Origin: Fallopia convolvulus
Taxonomy: Eukaryota; Streptophyta; Magnoliopsida; Caryophyllales; Polygonaceae
NCBI GenBank assembly: GCA_964016875.1
Contig: OZ024736.1
Span: 43,618,707 to 43,682,706, forward strand
Length of the DNA: 64,000 nt
Direction: 5' to 3'
The translations under genes were made by a program, and so were the position numbers. Shown piece by piece: positions 46,701-57,453 of this stretch (position 1 is the first letter of the stretch; each line of letters starts with the position of its first letter). A model generated the notes under the pieces. It had not been told where the DNA came from. It saw only the letters and a list, made by a program, of their open reading frames with translations, and did not search any database.

Positions 46701-49700
46701 TTACAAAACTTGAGGTGTAAAATAACCAAAATACACCAAATAAATATGTTCACATAAGGAGTGTTTTGACATTTCATGTTTAATCTTAATATTTTACTAA
46801 GAATCAAATGGGTCTAGCTAATAAATTTTTAGCATAATATGGACACAGGGTAATTAACTGCAATGTTCTTAATAATGGGTGGTTCTGTGCAAAGTGACCA
46901 GTATTACAAGAGGTTTTGTCTATTTTCTTAATCTTAAAATCCACAATAAACATCAAACTTAAATGTTCAAATAGCTCCAATCAGATTCAGAACAAGAAAA
47001 AGAAAATGTTCAACTAGCAAGAAATGCAGACCTGAAGTGCCGCGTCCTCCACCATCTTCTAGCTCCAAACCAGTAAAGTTATCTGAAAAGGCCTGTTCAG
47101 GAAATAAGGATTTCTGGCATCAAAGTTTATGGCTTTATGCAAGGATACAAATTGTAGCAATTCCTATAATGTTCTCTAATTTACATAAGGAAAAATATAC
47201 TGCAGTGAAATAGCCTATCAAGTACCCCATAATGATTTCTGGAATGCATGAGAACACGAGGAAGCACCACACGCGTTACCATGCGCCCAAGCTTTTCATC
47301 TATAGCTTGATGTGTAACCTGCAAAATCAAGTAAAAGAAGAAATAAACCATTATGGAACAATACATAAGAATACTTAGAAACCAGGCAAGAAGATACAGC
47401 GAAGGTGAACACGTAAATTTCACTTTTAGCAAACACAGAAACAAGAGTTACGAGTCTTATGATAAACACAAGAGAACCTCAGAATCATATTATGGAGGTC
47501 CAATAGACCAATAAACAATACAAGGTATGACAATAAGCATGCACTCCTGCCACCAGACATGAAGTTCAGACAAAGCAAAGAAAATTTTGAGAAATAGAAA
47601 AAATGCAACATGAATAAGAAAGGTAAGTTTAGTAAATGTAATAAATTACCTGTGTTCTTCTCCTCTTCCTCTCATCCCGAAAATGTGCAAAGGCATGGGG
47701 ATCAAAGCCAAGAACATGCATAACCTAGGAACAATCATATAGGTCAGTAAAACTGAAAAAACCAACTGCAGCTACTGGTTTTGTCTCTTCAGTTATCTCA
47801 CCTCGTGTATAAGGGTAGCAGAAAGCAAAGTCTCTGAATCTGCAGTTAAATGGCGAGGAGCGACATTTACATGACCTAAAGGAAAATAAAAACAGTTTTG
47901 TAAGTTGTTGGATGGATATGGTCTTATAAATGAGAAAAATGTAGAACAGTGTAACAGGCACATTACCAGCAATAGCACGACCCCACTGATCACGCTCACA
48001 TGCCACAGCCCATGCAAGAGTGTTTCCTGTAGTAGGTCTTGTTGTCACCAAAAGAACCAAATCCGCATCGGAAACACCCTCTGAATATACTAAGGAAAAC
48101 AACTAAGAGAATATAGTTGAAGAAAAAGACTACAGATCAAGCAAGTGTTAAAAGTTAAACCTTCCACATATTCACGTGGTAGCTGCACTCCACCATCTTG
48201 TCCACATGCAGAGTATCCACTCAATCGCAAGTTCCCTTTCACAGGTTCAACAGCTAGAGCCCTTCTAAACCAATCAGTCGTTTGTCCTAGTGCCTACAGA
48301 GCATTTGATTTATAGAGTTATATGTGTTTGATTGACCAGATTTATACAGAAGTGGGCAACAGAATACACATTTTCACATTAATAAACAATAATCAAGTTC
48401 CCCTAATACGAATTGTAATATTTGCGGCATGTGTATTAGTTTGTAGTCACATCTATTCTTATAACTTGTTCAACCCAGCCCATAATAAATCAATTTTGAG
48501 CAGTCGTCATCATGGACCCGTCAACATAATAAATCAATATTAAGTTAATTAAAGTAAACTGCTAATGAATAGATACATTTCTATTTCATTAAATGGTGCC
48601 AAATGAAATTTTCATAATCTTCAATAATAAGTGTAATTCAAAAAAGTCTTAAAATTTATTATCAAATGCCGATGTGGAGCAACTAAATATGGAGATCAAC
48701 TGAATTGCGAATACTACCTTACGTAGACGATGCCTCTTGTCCTCACTTGATATGTCATCTAAAGTGCAGTTATACCAGCAATCACCAACAATTGGAGGGT
48801 CATTACGAGAATTACATGCAGGTTTGCCGGGAAGAGAATTCAAAGGTGGCTCCCCAAGCTGTTTAGACAAAACATCAAAAAAAAAGCCAAATGAGTAAGA
48901 CCGTTACGATTGCAACTGCCGAGTAAAACAACCATAGAACAAATTTCTATCAGCATTATTAATTGTTACCTTAACTATATCTCCAACATCACGACAATCC
49001 CTGTCGGGAGAGTGACCAACGGCATCATAATTTAAATATATTCGAATAGGCTGCTTTCCATCCTTTGGATGGTCTGCATATTCTGAAATACCAAGCAATG
49101 CCCTTCCAGTGCGGCCAAGTCCTTTCGAGCTATCACCAAGCTCCTTATAAATTTGTGGGGTAACAGAATACACCTGACGACCAGGTTTTTTCCGTTGATC
49201 AATAATTTCATCATGTATACAAGAATGGGAATTGACTTTTTCCCTTTCAAAGTCCTTCCCTTGACCTATCTGCTGGTGATCTACAGAGTTTGCACCCTCA
49301 ACCGCAAAGTGAGATGGCACCAATATTAGAAAGATCTGCAAAAGACAAAACTGTACACAAACAAGAAGCATATTAACCTTTCAGTAGAAAAGTATCACAC
49401 AATTCAAGTACCCAAAAATTCAAAGTTCAAACATAAGGCTTAAACCAGAACACTGGATGAAGCACCATTGAAGCTCATCAATTCAATTCAATAAACCAGA
49501 GAGAGAATGCAGAACTATTAGTATATATTCACTAGTAGGAGACAGAAAATCAAACAACTTTTCACTAGGGAACCAAATGAGAAGGTATTGATTAAACATA
49601 AAGAAGTTTCCGATTAGCAAAAGAGCAGCAATACTGCTCACAAATTCCAGAAGAATGCTCGAAAATCTACTCATTAAGACTAAGAAAAAAAAAACATCAC

Positions 49701-50026
49701 TTTCCCAACCCAAAAACCCACACCTCCAAATCCTCAATAATCTTCCAATTTTCAGCTCAATTTCCACTACAGCTCGAACCCGGCATCAATTTCTCCTCTT
49801 TTCGTTACACCGACCCAATGAAAATTCAACCTCACAAAACTTCGGTTTTATAAAAAAAGATACAGACAACCCTAATCATTCTACGGACGGCATAGCAAAA
49901 TTGCAGAAGCCAAAAAGGACGAGTTGGAATTTTAACCTCTAACAAAACGAGGGCGTATCGGGGCCTATCATCAAATCTGGACTTTGGTAACCCAACACAT
50001 TGAGCGCTGTGAATCTTCACCTCCAT
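43734..50026 (-). CDS. Leishmanolysin-like zinc metallopeptidase (M8) with EGF-like repeats
   Basis: Secretory-pathway M8 metallopeptidase resembling Arabidopsis At5g42620. Seventeen exons: 50026-49937, 49335-48970, 48858-48718, 48293-48161, 48080-47967, 47875-47802, 47724-47650, 47318-47226, 47092-47032, 46628-46296, 45824-45698, 45570-45471, 45165-45096, 45012-44860, 44784-44689, 44501-44182, 43958-43734; sum 2571 nt, 856 residues, all in frame. A hydrophobic stretch at residues about 24-40 (ALVLLEIFLILVPSHF) is the signal anchor. The zinc motif HEVMHVLGF starts at residue 305, split by an intron after the Glu; the distal zinc His is in GSHWEK (385). EGF-like cysteine modules follow (CPNSCSYNGDC, CYCSLGFEGHDC, and two more), then a cysteine-rich tail. 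The role in plants is unknown. Confidence 0.93.
44573..44649. mobile_element. 77-bp foldback MITE in intron 15 of the metallopeptidase
   Basis: The two halves are near-perfect inverted repeats: GATTACATCACATAATGCATTAT and, on the minus strand, GATTACATCGCATAATGCATTAT-like, around a 6-base centre. The outer ends are GGGTCCATTTC and GAGTGCGTTTG. It is non-coding; the hAT/MITE-type G-rich terminus is degenerate. Confidence 0.75.
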
Positions 50027-50780
50027 GGAATGGGTTGGCGGCGGCGCAGAAGTAATTGGGTGAGTGAGCAAACGACGTCGTGCCCATCAATCAACAACAC
50101 AACGATTCCCCGATCGGACTCTTGACCCAGAAAAATCGCCGGTCTCTCGGCATTTGAAGATTTCAGGGAAATGTTATCGCCAAATTTGGTCAGAAAAAAA
50201 TGCTAACAATTTGCTGTTAAAACAATTAAAGAAAACAAAAACCCTCCTTCCCAATTTTGAGGTTGGTGGGAAAGCGTTTTCTTTGCTTTTCTTGATAGTC
50301 TCAAATAGTGTGGAGCTATTTTTTCTAACCAGAAGCAGAAGATGAGTGTTTCTGGTTTTCTGGGAAGACAACTAATGACCAGAAATCAGACACTCAGCAT
50401 AAAACAGGGAAAGAGAGAAGGATGAACTAGTAGTGTTCGGGTTTGGGCGAGAGTGGGTAGAGGAGCCAACAGTTTTTTTTAGGCTTGACAAATTTTATAC
50501 TCCGTATATATTCTAATGCTAAAATTGCCTTAGAAAAATATATTATACTCCATTTACCAAAAAAAAAGATAAAATTATACTTTTACTCCATTAAATATTA
50601 AATAGCTGGATTCAGCTCCATTAAATAGTTAAATATCTATATAATTAATGCAATGTGGAAAAAAAAAACATGCATTGTTTCAATGCCGTTTTTACTATTT
50701 GAATGTTCATGATGTATTAATGTATTATAGAAAGTGCTTTCTCAATATTACTATTTTATACCTTATCTGCTATGGTCGTG
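50027..50780. other. Promoter side of the metallopeptidase and spacer
   Basis: No gene recognised. Contains the leader and promoter of the minus-strand peptidase and an AT-rich stretch up to the transposon cluster. Confidence 0.5.
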
Positions 50781-51153
50781 AGTGTCCATAAAAAACCGAA
50801 ATCGAAAAACTAAGGACTTGTTCGGTAACCCTATGAGTTTCCAGTTTTTAGTTTTTATAAAACTAGAAACAGATTTCAGTTTTGAGACACCAGGTTTTTA
50901 AAAACTGTTTTTATTGTGTTTTCAGTTTTGTCCTTATACAACATATCTTGACGTAATTTATATGACAAATTAATGTCAATTTACAATAATCAGTGATACG
51001 GTGATATATATATATAACAAAAATCATATAAAAATGGTAGAAAATCTATCCAAAAAATAATAATATAAAGATAACAAAAGTACGAACATAATGTGATAAT
51101 AAAGTGAAAATACAAATAAACATAGTTAATAAAAATTATCTCAAAGCAATTCA

Positions 51154-52429
51154 CTATCTATTCTGCTTGTCCCACAATTCTTGCGCCAATCGATCTCGTG
51201 TTCTTGCCATTCGACGCAGTTCACGTGAGTTAATGCTAGGCAGCTCTACTTGAATTCCATTATGATCTTGAAGGTGTACATTTTCATCTGCATATTCCAG
51301 AAATAGAGGATCTCCATTCTTTTGCATTCTAATAAAGTTGTGGATGACACAACAAGATAATATGATATACTTTTGCCTTTTTAGATCATATGAAGGCATG
51401 TCACGTAGAATAGGAAATCTTGCTTTTAGAACTCCAAAGCATCGCTCAATCACATTTCGTAAAGAAGAATGGGTGTAGTTGAATAGTTCTTCAGGACGTT
51501 GTGGATTTCTTCCACCCCTATATTCACGCAAATGGTACTTTTCTCCACGATATGGTGCAAGAAATCCTGGCATGTTTGTATAACCAGAATCGACAAGATA
51601 GTACTTACGTGGAGGAGGCAAAGGAAACTTGGTGTCTTCTTGATTTAGAACTGTTTCCCAAAATATTCTTGCATCATTTGCAGACCCCTCCCAACCAACC
51701 ATCACAAATGTGAATCTCATGTCAAATGAACAAACACACATCAAATACATTGTTGGTTGGATTTTCCTTCCACGATATGGAATTTGTTGATCTTGTGGTA
51801 CACGAGCTGAAATGTGAGTTCCATCTATAGCTCCAATGCAATTCTGTAAATTTCTCATAGCATAATTATAAGGAATTCATATCATACTAAAATACAAAGA
51901 AAGAGAGAGAATTCAAGACAAGTACCTTGAAAGTTGGATAGTATCTTGGATTGTTTTTTATTTCTGGTGGAGTTTGATCAAATGGTGGAGGAACAATCAC
52001 ATGCTTGGACAAGGAGGATATAGCATACAACACTTTTCGAAAATAACGATGAATCGTGTCTAAAGAATGTTGAAACCTGTCCGCCAAAATTCTTTGTCTT
52101 TCATTGTGAGAAAGTATGAGAAGGAACATTGCAAGTTGTTCCTCTACTGCAATGTATCTAGAATCTTGCAACTTCCCCCTTGCTTTCAACTCCTCACACA
52201 AATTGATAAACATTTGTTTCTCCATTCGAAACAAATCGAAACAAGTCATAGGATGACCATTTAAAACTTCTAGAACATAATGATACCCTTTGAATACTGA
52301 AATCCTTTGAGGTCGGGTTTTTTGTTGAAGTAAGATATTGTGCTCAAAATTTATATACAATGCCAACAACTGTTCAAAATCTTCATCATCCGAATCGAAC
52401 AAAGCATCTTCTAAATCACTTAAATCCAT
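51154..52429 (-). CDS. PIF/Harbinger transposase (HARBI1-like, DDE_Tnp_4)
   Basis: Two exons, 52429-51926 and 51843-51154, phase 0, GT-AG, 397 residues. The N-terminal half has the helix-turn-helix region (QLAMFLLILSHNERQR, then FQHSLDTIHRYF). The C-terminal half has the DDE triad: Asp 175 in AIDGTH, Asp 253 in LVDSGY and Glu 301 in NVIERCFGVLK, plus the SCCVIHNFIR ending block. MDLSDLEDALFDSDDED is taken as the start because it fits the acidic family start; an in-frame ATG lies 8 codons upstream. The frame is intact, so the enzyme may be functional even though the element has lost an end. Confidence 0.9.
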
Positions 52430-52617
52430 ATCTGTTATTATCAAATAATTCAATGAAAAAAATGAGAAATAATAGTCATTATAATTATACTAACCATCCA
52501 AAAGACTACAAAGAAGCTTAAAGCTTATTGTTCTGCATAATTATATATATAAAGAAGTCATTAAGAGTATTTATAATAAGATTGAATAAAAGGCTACTCA
52601 TCATAAAATTAAAATAT

Positions 52618-53150
52618 CTAGATATTTAGCACCCAGTCTTTCTTTCTATCATCTGACAAGCGAAGAAAAATATTCCTCCACAATGGATCATCATGTATCA
52701 GCGTGGTTGCCTTTGCAAATGAAGCCCCGTCAATTCCATCAAGTGCACTAATTGCATCAATGCATTTGATAAGATTGTCATGATCTGCTTGTGATTGATG
52801 TCCATTATCACTAGTTGCTACATTGGAACTAGTATCACTTAGCTTTTTCTCCCAAAGTTCAAGTTTCTTCTTAGTATTCTCTCCCATAGTTGTTAATGCA
52901 TTCGCCATTGCTATATGAACACTCTCTTTTAAGTATTTAGGATTCATTGATGACTTTCTTTTTTTAGGCTTAGGACCTTCTTCAACTTCTTTTTGTGAAT
53001 TCTCTTCTTCATCGCCATCTTGATCTTCTTCATCCTCCCTTATAGACGGACTCTTAGCAGAAGAATGAGAATTAGTACCCTTTGCTGTTGTATCACCAAA
53101 AATTGTGCATAATTTGTCATAATGTTTGCACCCTTTCCTTCTAACTGACT
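52618..53150 (-). pseudogene. Harbinger accessory Myb/SANT-like protein, 5' truncated
   Basis: The minus-strand open frame runs from about 53150 to the stop at 52618 without an ATG at its natural start. The visible part has the KGCKHYDKLCTIFGDTT block that follows the Myb/SANT domain in PIF ORF1 proteins, an acidic stretch (EDEEDQDGDEEE), a basic KPKKRKS nuclear signal and a C-terminal helical domain with DDRKKDW. The DNA-binding domain itself is missing with the lost end of the element. In this family the protein helps the transposase enter the nucleus. Confidence 0.8.
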
Positions 53151-53400
53151 TTTTTTAGGTTAACCAAACTGACTTTTTTTAAAATTTCAGTTTGGTTAAC
53201 CGAACTGAAAACATTTTGTTTTATCTGTTCGGTTTCGGTTTACGATGTTTACATATAATGATTAACCGAAAATATATTAATAATTTTTAAAATATTATAT
53301 CTTTGCTTTATTTAGGGGTCAAAACGTTATGATGTTCAATGTGTTGATTTAGTTCGAGTCTTTCCTTCTCTAATTTTAACTACATTATATTTATTAAGGA

Positions 53401-55002
53401 ATTTTCTAACTTATAATTATCTCATTTTAGAAAGAATTATAGTTTTTAATTTATTTAAAGATTTAGATTTTTCCTAATAGATTTATGTTTTTTTTAGTGT
53501 TTTAATTTTTTTAAAATTAAGATATTTATTCTATACCATAGATTAGAAAAATTGATTATTAATTTGCCAGTTGAAGGGCATCATATATGCAAATCAAAGA
53601 GTTTTGTATTATGTAGAACGAATCTCCTTAACTGAGAGGCTCATACATAATGAAAGTACAATATTTATTATATGCTCCAAATATAATAAAAAATATGTTT
53701 GACCCAACTGATCAAAAGGGGAAGAATTAATCCTTCATCCTGATGGACGTTTGTAATTGGCGCGGTCGCTTGGACGTTCTAGAGGCTGTTGAAGATCTTT
53801 CATCCCGGTGGAGGCAACGTCAGTAGTCCATTTTATCATATTTGTAAGTCTTTGATCCGAATACTAAAGACATTGATCTTTAGCCCCTCGATCGCTTTTC
53901 CCATGACTCTTTTTATTCTAGTGCCTTTTTTCGTCTGTTGTACTTACGTGTTTTGTTTTGTTTCGTTTCAGTTTGTTCTTGTTGATTTCCGACTGCCGTT
54001 TAATTGGCCTCTTGGTTTACCGAGCCTGTTCGGTAAACCGAATTTTTACCTACTCAAAAAGGGGGAGAATTAATTATTAAACAGATAATTTATACGACAT
54101 TTAAGATTTTTTCTTCCCCGCGGTGGATTATACACCTTACGATCTTCAAATGTTAATTAACTACATCAATTCAAACATCATGTCTCAATCTTTACATTTA
54201 AACGGATTAGTACGTAACAGTACCATCATTTTTATTAATTAAATCAATTGCATGTATATGTAGCAGCATGTGTGATCGATGTGGACTACAAAATCTAATT
54301 AAATAGGAGTTGCTATCGTCATTATGAATTATGATTTATGAATGATGTATAAGTTGTGCTATATGGATTATATATGGATGATGATATGATGTGAACAAGA
54401 TAACGAGTTCCATCTAGCATAGAAATAAAATTGCATGTAAGAGAAAACCTAGCTATAGTATCAGTATGAATTATAAGCAAATTACGTATTCTGTTTTTAA
54501 CTTATATATTGAGTGTCTATTGTCTATCATCCTGGTTTATGTCATGAAAATACGACGTTTGTGATCTAAACTAATTTTTATCTCAGTCAAATAATAGATT
54601 AATAGATAATATTATATAATTACCGTATGTGGTGATCGAAAGTGCAATTGCCTAATAATTACATGAAGTGAAGTTTAATAAGAAAAATAAATGATCGAGT
54701 TATGAAAATACCATGCTTGTGATATCAAATGATTTATCTTATAGTTTTTTTTGTACTAATTTATCTTAGCTAATGTGTAACATATATTACCATTTGCGTG
54801 AGCACCTTCATGGTATACAGAAAAATCAATAATACGGAGTAGTTTAAATGGAGTGAAGTTTGACAATAAATTTTTATTTTTTTGCTTCATAATGACAAAA
54901 GAATTGTGACGGAGAGTGGTTGGATTAGGTATTAATTTGAATTAGGCCACCCATCATACTTAAGTACTGCTCTCACGTTGACCGTCCTCACCCTAATATT
55001 TT
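53401..55002. other. Intergenic, no gene recognised
   Basis: A direct repeat of TCAAAAGGGG(A/G)AGAATTAAT-type sequence at about 53713 and 54053 brackets a 340-bp stretch that is less AT-rich than its surroundings; it might be a transposon relic. The rest (54070-55000) is AT-rich with no coding signal. Confidence 0.45.
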
Positions 55003-55452
55003 AGGGTGCGTTCGGGTAAACTTTACTTATACGTTATTTATAAGCAAATTGGGCTTGGTTGTTTATCAGTTGAATGAACTTGGGCTTGTCGAGGAAGAGA
55101 AGATCGCCGCCGGTGAAGAACTTCTTCTCCCGAGTCCGTCGTCCGTCGTCCGTCATCGTTCCGTCATGGGGCTAGAGAAAAAGATGGATGAAGGAGAGAG
55201 AAGGGAGGAAGGAGAAAGAAGTGGTGGTATTAAAAAAAATTGAGGTGGGGCCCACGTGCTTTCATTTTTGTGGGATAAGCATGCTTAAACCGAAAAGCAT
55301 GTGGGGGTATGCTTTCATTTTTTTGCTTATAAGCATGTGCTTACACGTTGCTTAAAATAACGGAGAAATGAGTGTTCGGCAATACTTATGTGCTTATTTC
55401 TACATAAAAGCACTTTTGTACTTATAAGTAGTACAAATAAACATTCCTAAAT
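55003..55452. mobile_element. MITE-like element carrying repeat module copy C
   Basis: The left end GGGTGCGTTCGGGTAAACTTTAC-TTAT and the right end, on the minus strand, AGGAATGTTTATTTGTAC...TTATAAG are loosely inverted, with several AAGCAYGTGCTTA-type palindromes inside. The middle (55058-55165) matches the repeat near 9880-10014: TTTATCAGTTGAATGAACTTGGG and GAGAAGATCGCCGCCGGTGAAGAA-like. No target duplication identified. Confidence 0.5.
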
Positions 55453-55616
55453 GTTTCCTTAGTTTCCAAACATTATGACCAGAAAAAAATGCTAAACAGT
55501 GTAAATATATATTCACACAATAGCAAACATGCGGTTTTTATGGGTATTAAGTATATCCTTAATAATTAATACTCCATATTAATAATATGGTGTGATCATG
55601 TTCATATGGTTGAAGA

Positions 55617-56320
55617 TAGGGGTGTCCAAACCCGGTTAACCGTGATTTCGGTTAATCGAAGTTCGGTTAACCATGATTTCGATTAGTTAAAATCATGAAC
55701 CGAAACCGAACCGTGAATCTCGGTTAACCGTAGTTCGGTTAACCAATTTTTCGGTTCGGTTTTCTCGGTTAACCGATAACCGTTTATATAATTTTACCTT
55801 AAATAATTAAGACTAAAATAATAAAATTTGAATAAAACAAGTGATCAAACAAGACTTTTATTTTAAATATGCACTTATATCATATTGTTTCAGTTGTTGT
55901 AAACAAATATCGAGAATATATACTATATTGTGTGGAATCAAATATTGTGTGTATTAATTTTTAACTATCAAATTTAATAAGCGACTTTGTATATCAATGT
56001 GACATGGAAAAATAGCATGTAAATTGTTAAAATTGAAGAAGGAAAGACTCAAACTACATTAACACCTTGAAGATCATAGAGTTTACCCACTAAATAAATC
56101 AAAGATAACTAATATAGTAATATTTGAATAAAATATTAATATATTTTCGGTTTTTCGGTTAACCGTTATATGTAAAGTCGTGAACCGAAACCGAACCGAT
56201 AAACCGAAAATATTTTCGGTTCGGTTAACCAAACCGAAATTTCAAAAAAAGTCGGTTTGGTTAACCAAAAAAATAACCGGTTTTTCGGTTTTTCGTTTCG
56301 GTTTTTTATGGACACCCCTA
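55617..56320. mobile_element. hAT-type MITE, 704 bp, with perfect 8-bp target duplication
   Basis: Terminal inverted repeats TAGGGGTGTCCA and TGGACACCCCTA; GTTGAAGA flanks both sides (55609-55616 and 56321-56328). The interior is full of palindromic CGGTTAACCG-type phrases near both ends and is AT-rich in the middle. It is non-coding; the 69-codon frame at 56166-56375 merely reads through the CGGTTAACC-type repeats of the right end. Confidence 0.93.
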
Positions 56321-56722
56321 GTTGAAGATATAAATCTCGAAACATGACTCGATCTGACAAATTAATCCGACTCATTTCATAGTATTTAGGGTTAAAACAT
56401 GACTCGATATACTAAACAGGGATAATTTTCCCGTCTATTTTTTTATTTAGCATCTTACTCTCTTTCCTTATTACCCATTCTAAATTAAGGATTGAGGGTC
56501 AGTCTAATAATAATGTACTTATATGAGTTGAAGCTGATATAGTTGATACTAATATAGTTGATGCTGAAATTATGTGTTAAATTAGCAGTTAAAATTAGAT
56601 GTTTATTTTTTTTTATAAGCTACACAGTGTTTGAAAAAATAGTAATTTATGAGAGTTGAAAAAGCATGTAAGGTTGAATTAAATTTCAACTATTTAAAAT
56701 AAACACATTTCAACTCCATAAG

Positions 56723-57453
56723 GGGTCCGTTTGGATCCCAAGTTTATAATTTATAAACTTTTATTTATGCATTATAATAAGCACTGTGAAAAAAGTGTGT
56801 TTGGATGTGCACCCTTTTATTTTTTTGTGTCAAAAACCCTCTTTTACAATGCCTCGAACTCCATCGGCGCTGCTAGCTTTCACCGGAAACAATGGCCACT
56901 GCATCTCCAACCACCGCTCCCCCTAGCAGCAGCCCTCCGTCTCCGTTGACCCACAAACATTCAACGCATTTGGCTACCTCCTCTGCCCCTCCCTCTTTCG
57001 CCCAGATCCGACTACTACGAGGTACCACTAGGTTCTTATCTACCTCCAACCCTAACCCTCGTCTTCACTAACGAGATTTCAAAGCCACTTCGTTCATGGA
57101 AACCAGATTTTGAACATATTGTTTTACCAAATTTCATTGTTGGGTGATGTAATTTGAGAAATTATGGGCAATAGGAGTTCTAGAGAGAAATTGCGGTAAG
57201 ATGGGTATAATTTTTAGGGGCGGTGGCGGCGTGGTGGTACTCAAGGCTTGGTAGTCGGAGCGGTGGCGAAGGGCAGCCGACGGTGGGTGGATTTGTACTG
57301 GATCCCAAAATCAGGAGGGGGAGAGAGTTGGGGCCTGGGGGAACCGGCAAAGAAAATTAGATTTTTATGTACAGTGTATATTATAAAAAGTACTTAATGC
57401 ATAAACAATCATAAAGCATAATGAGTTTATAAACTGGAGATCCAAACGGACCC
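56723..57453. mobile_element. MITE-like element, 731 bp, with AAG flanks
   Basis: GGGTCCGTTTGGATC at the left end is mirrored by GATCCAAACGGACCC at the right end. The similarity continues imperfectly inward (AGTTTATAA, ATTTATGCATTA). AAG directly flanks both ends, a possible 3-bp target duplication of PIF/Harbinger type. The interior has a GC-richer part (56850-57310) that resembles genic sequence (ACAATGGCCACTGCATC...), possibly captured, without a convincing frame. Confidence 0.8.

Larger units (their letters stand above)
50814..53158 (-). mobile_element. PIF/Harbinger transposon, right end deleted
   Basis: Starts after TAA (50811-50813) with GGACTTGTTCGGTAACC, a PIF-type terminus and the family's preferred TWA target. 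It carries a spliced transposase and a Myb/SANT-like second gene, both on the minus strand. The matching right terminus is missing: the second gene runs straight into hAT sequence at 53158, where CTAACTGACTTTTTTT and AAACTGACTTTTTTT sit 22 bases apart, suggesting a deletion between short repeats. Confidence 0.85.
50781..53400. mobile_element. Old hAT-type MITE copy split by a Harbinger insertion
   Basis: Left piece 50781-50813 (AGTGTCCATAAAAAACCGAA...) and right piece 53159 to about 53400 (GGTTAACCAAACTGACTTTTTT...) match, in this order, the reverse complement of the intact MITE at 55617-56320 (GTGTCCATAAAAAACCGAAA... GGTTAACCAAACCGACTTTTTT...). Between them lies the PIF/Harbinger sequence. 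Similarity on the right fades after AATTTTAAC near 53385; the far terminus was not found. Confidence 0.78.

Noticed and set aside
53713..54073. Direct repeat around a 340-bp stretch, with a 94-codon frame starting FHPGGG, considered as retrotransposon end with polypurine tract
   Set aside because: The frame gives only a hydrophobic non-conserved peptide and no reverse transcriptase or RNase H motif; kept as unexplained spacer.
56166..56375. 69-codon minus-strand frame overlapping the right end of the hAT MITE
   Set aside because: It simply reads through the CGGTTAACC-type repeat and the target duplication; no family resemblance.
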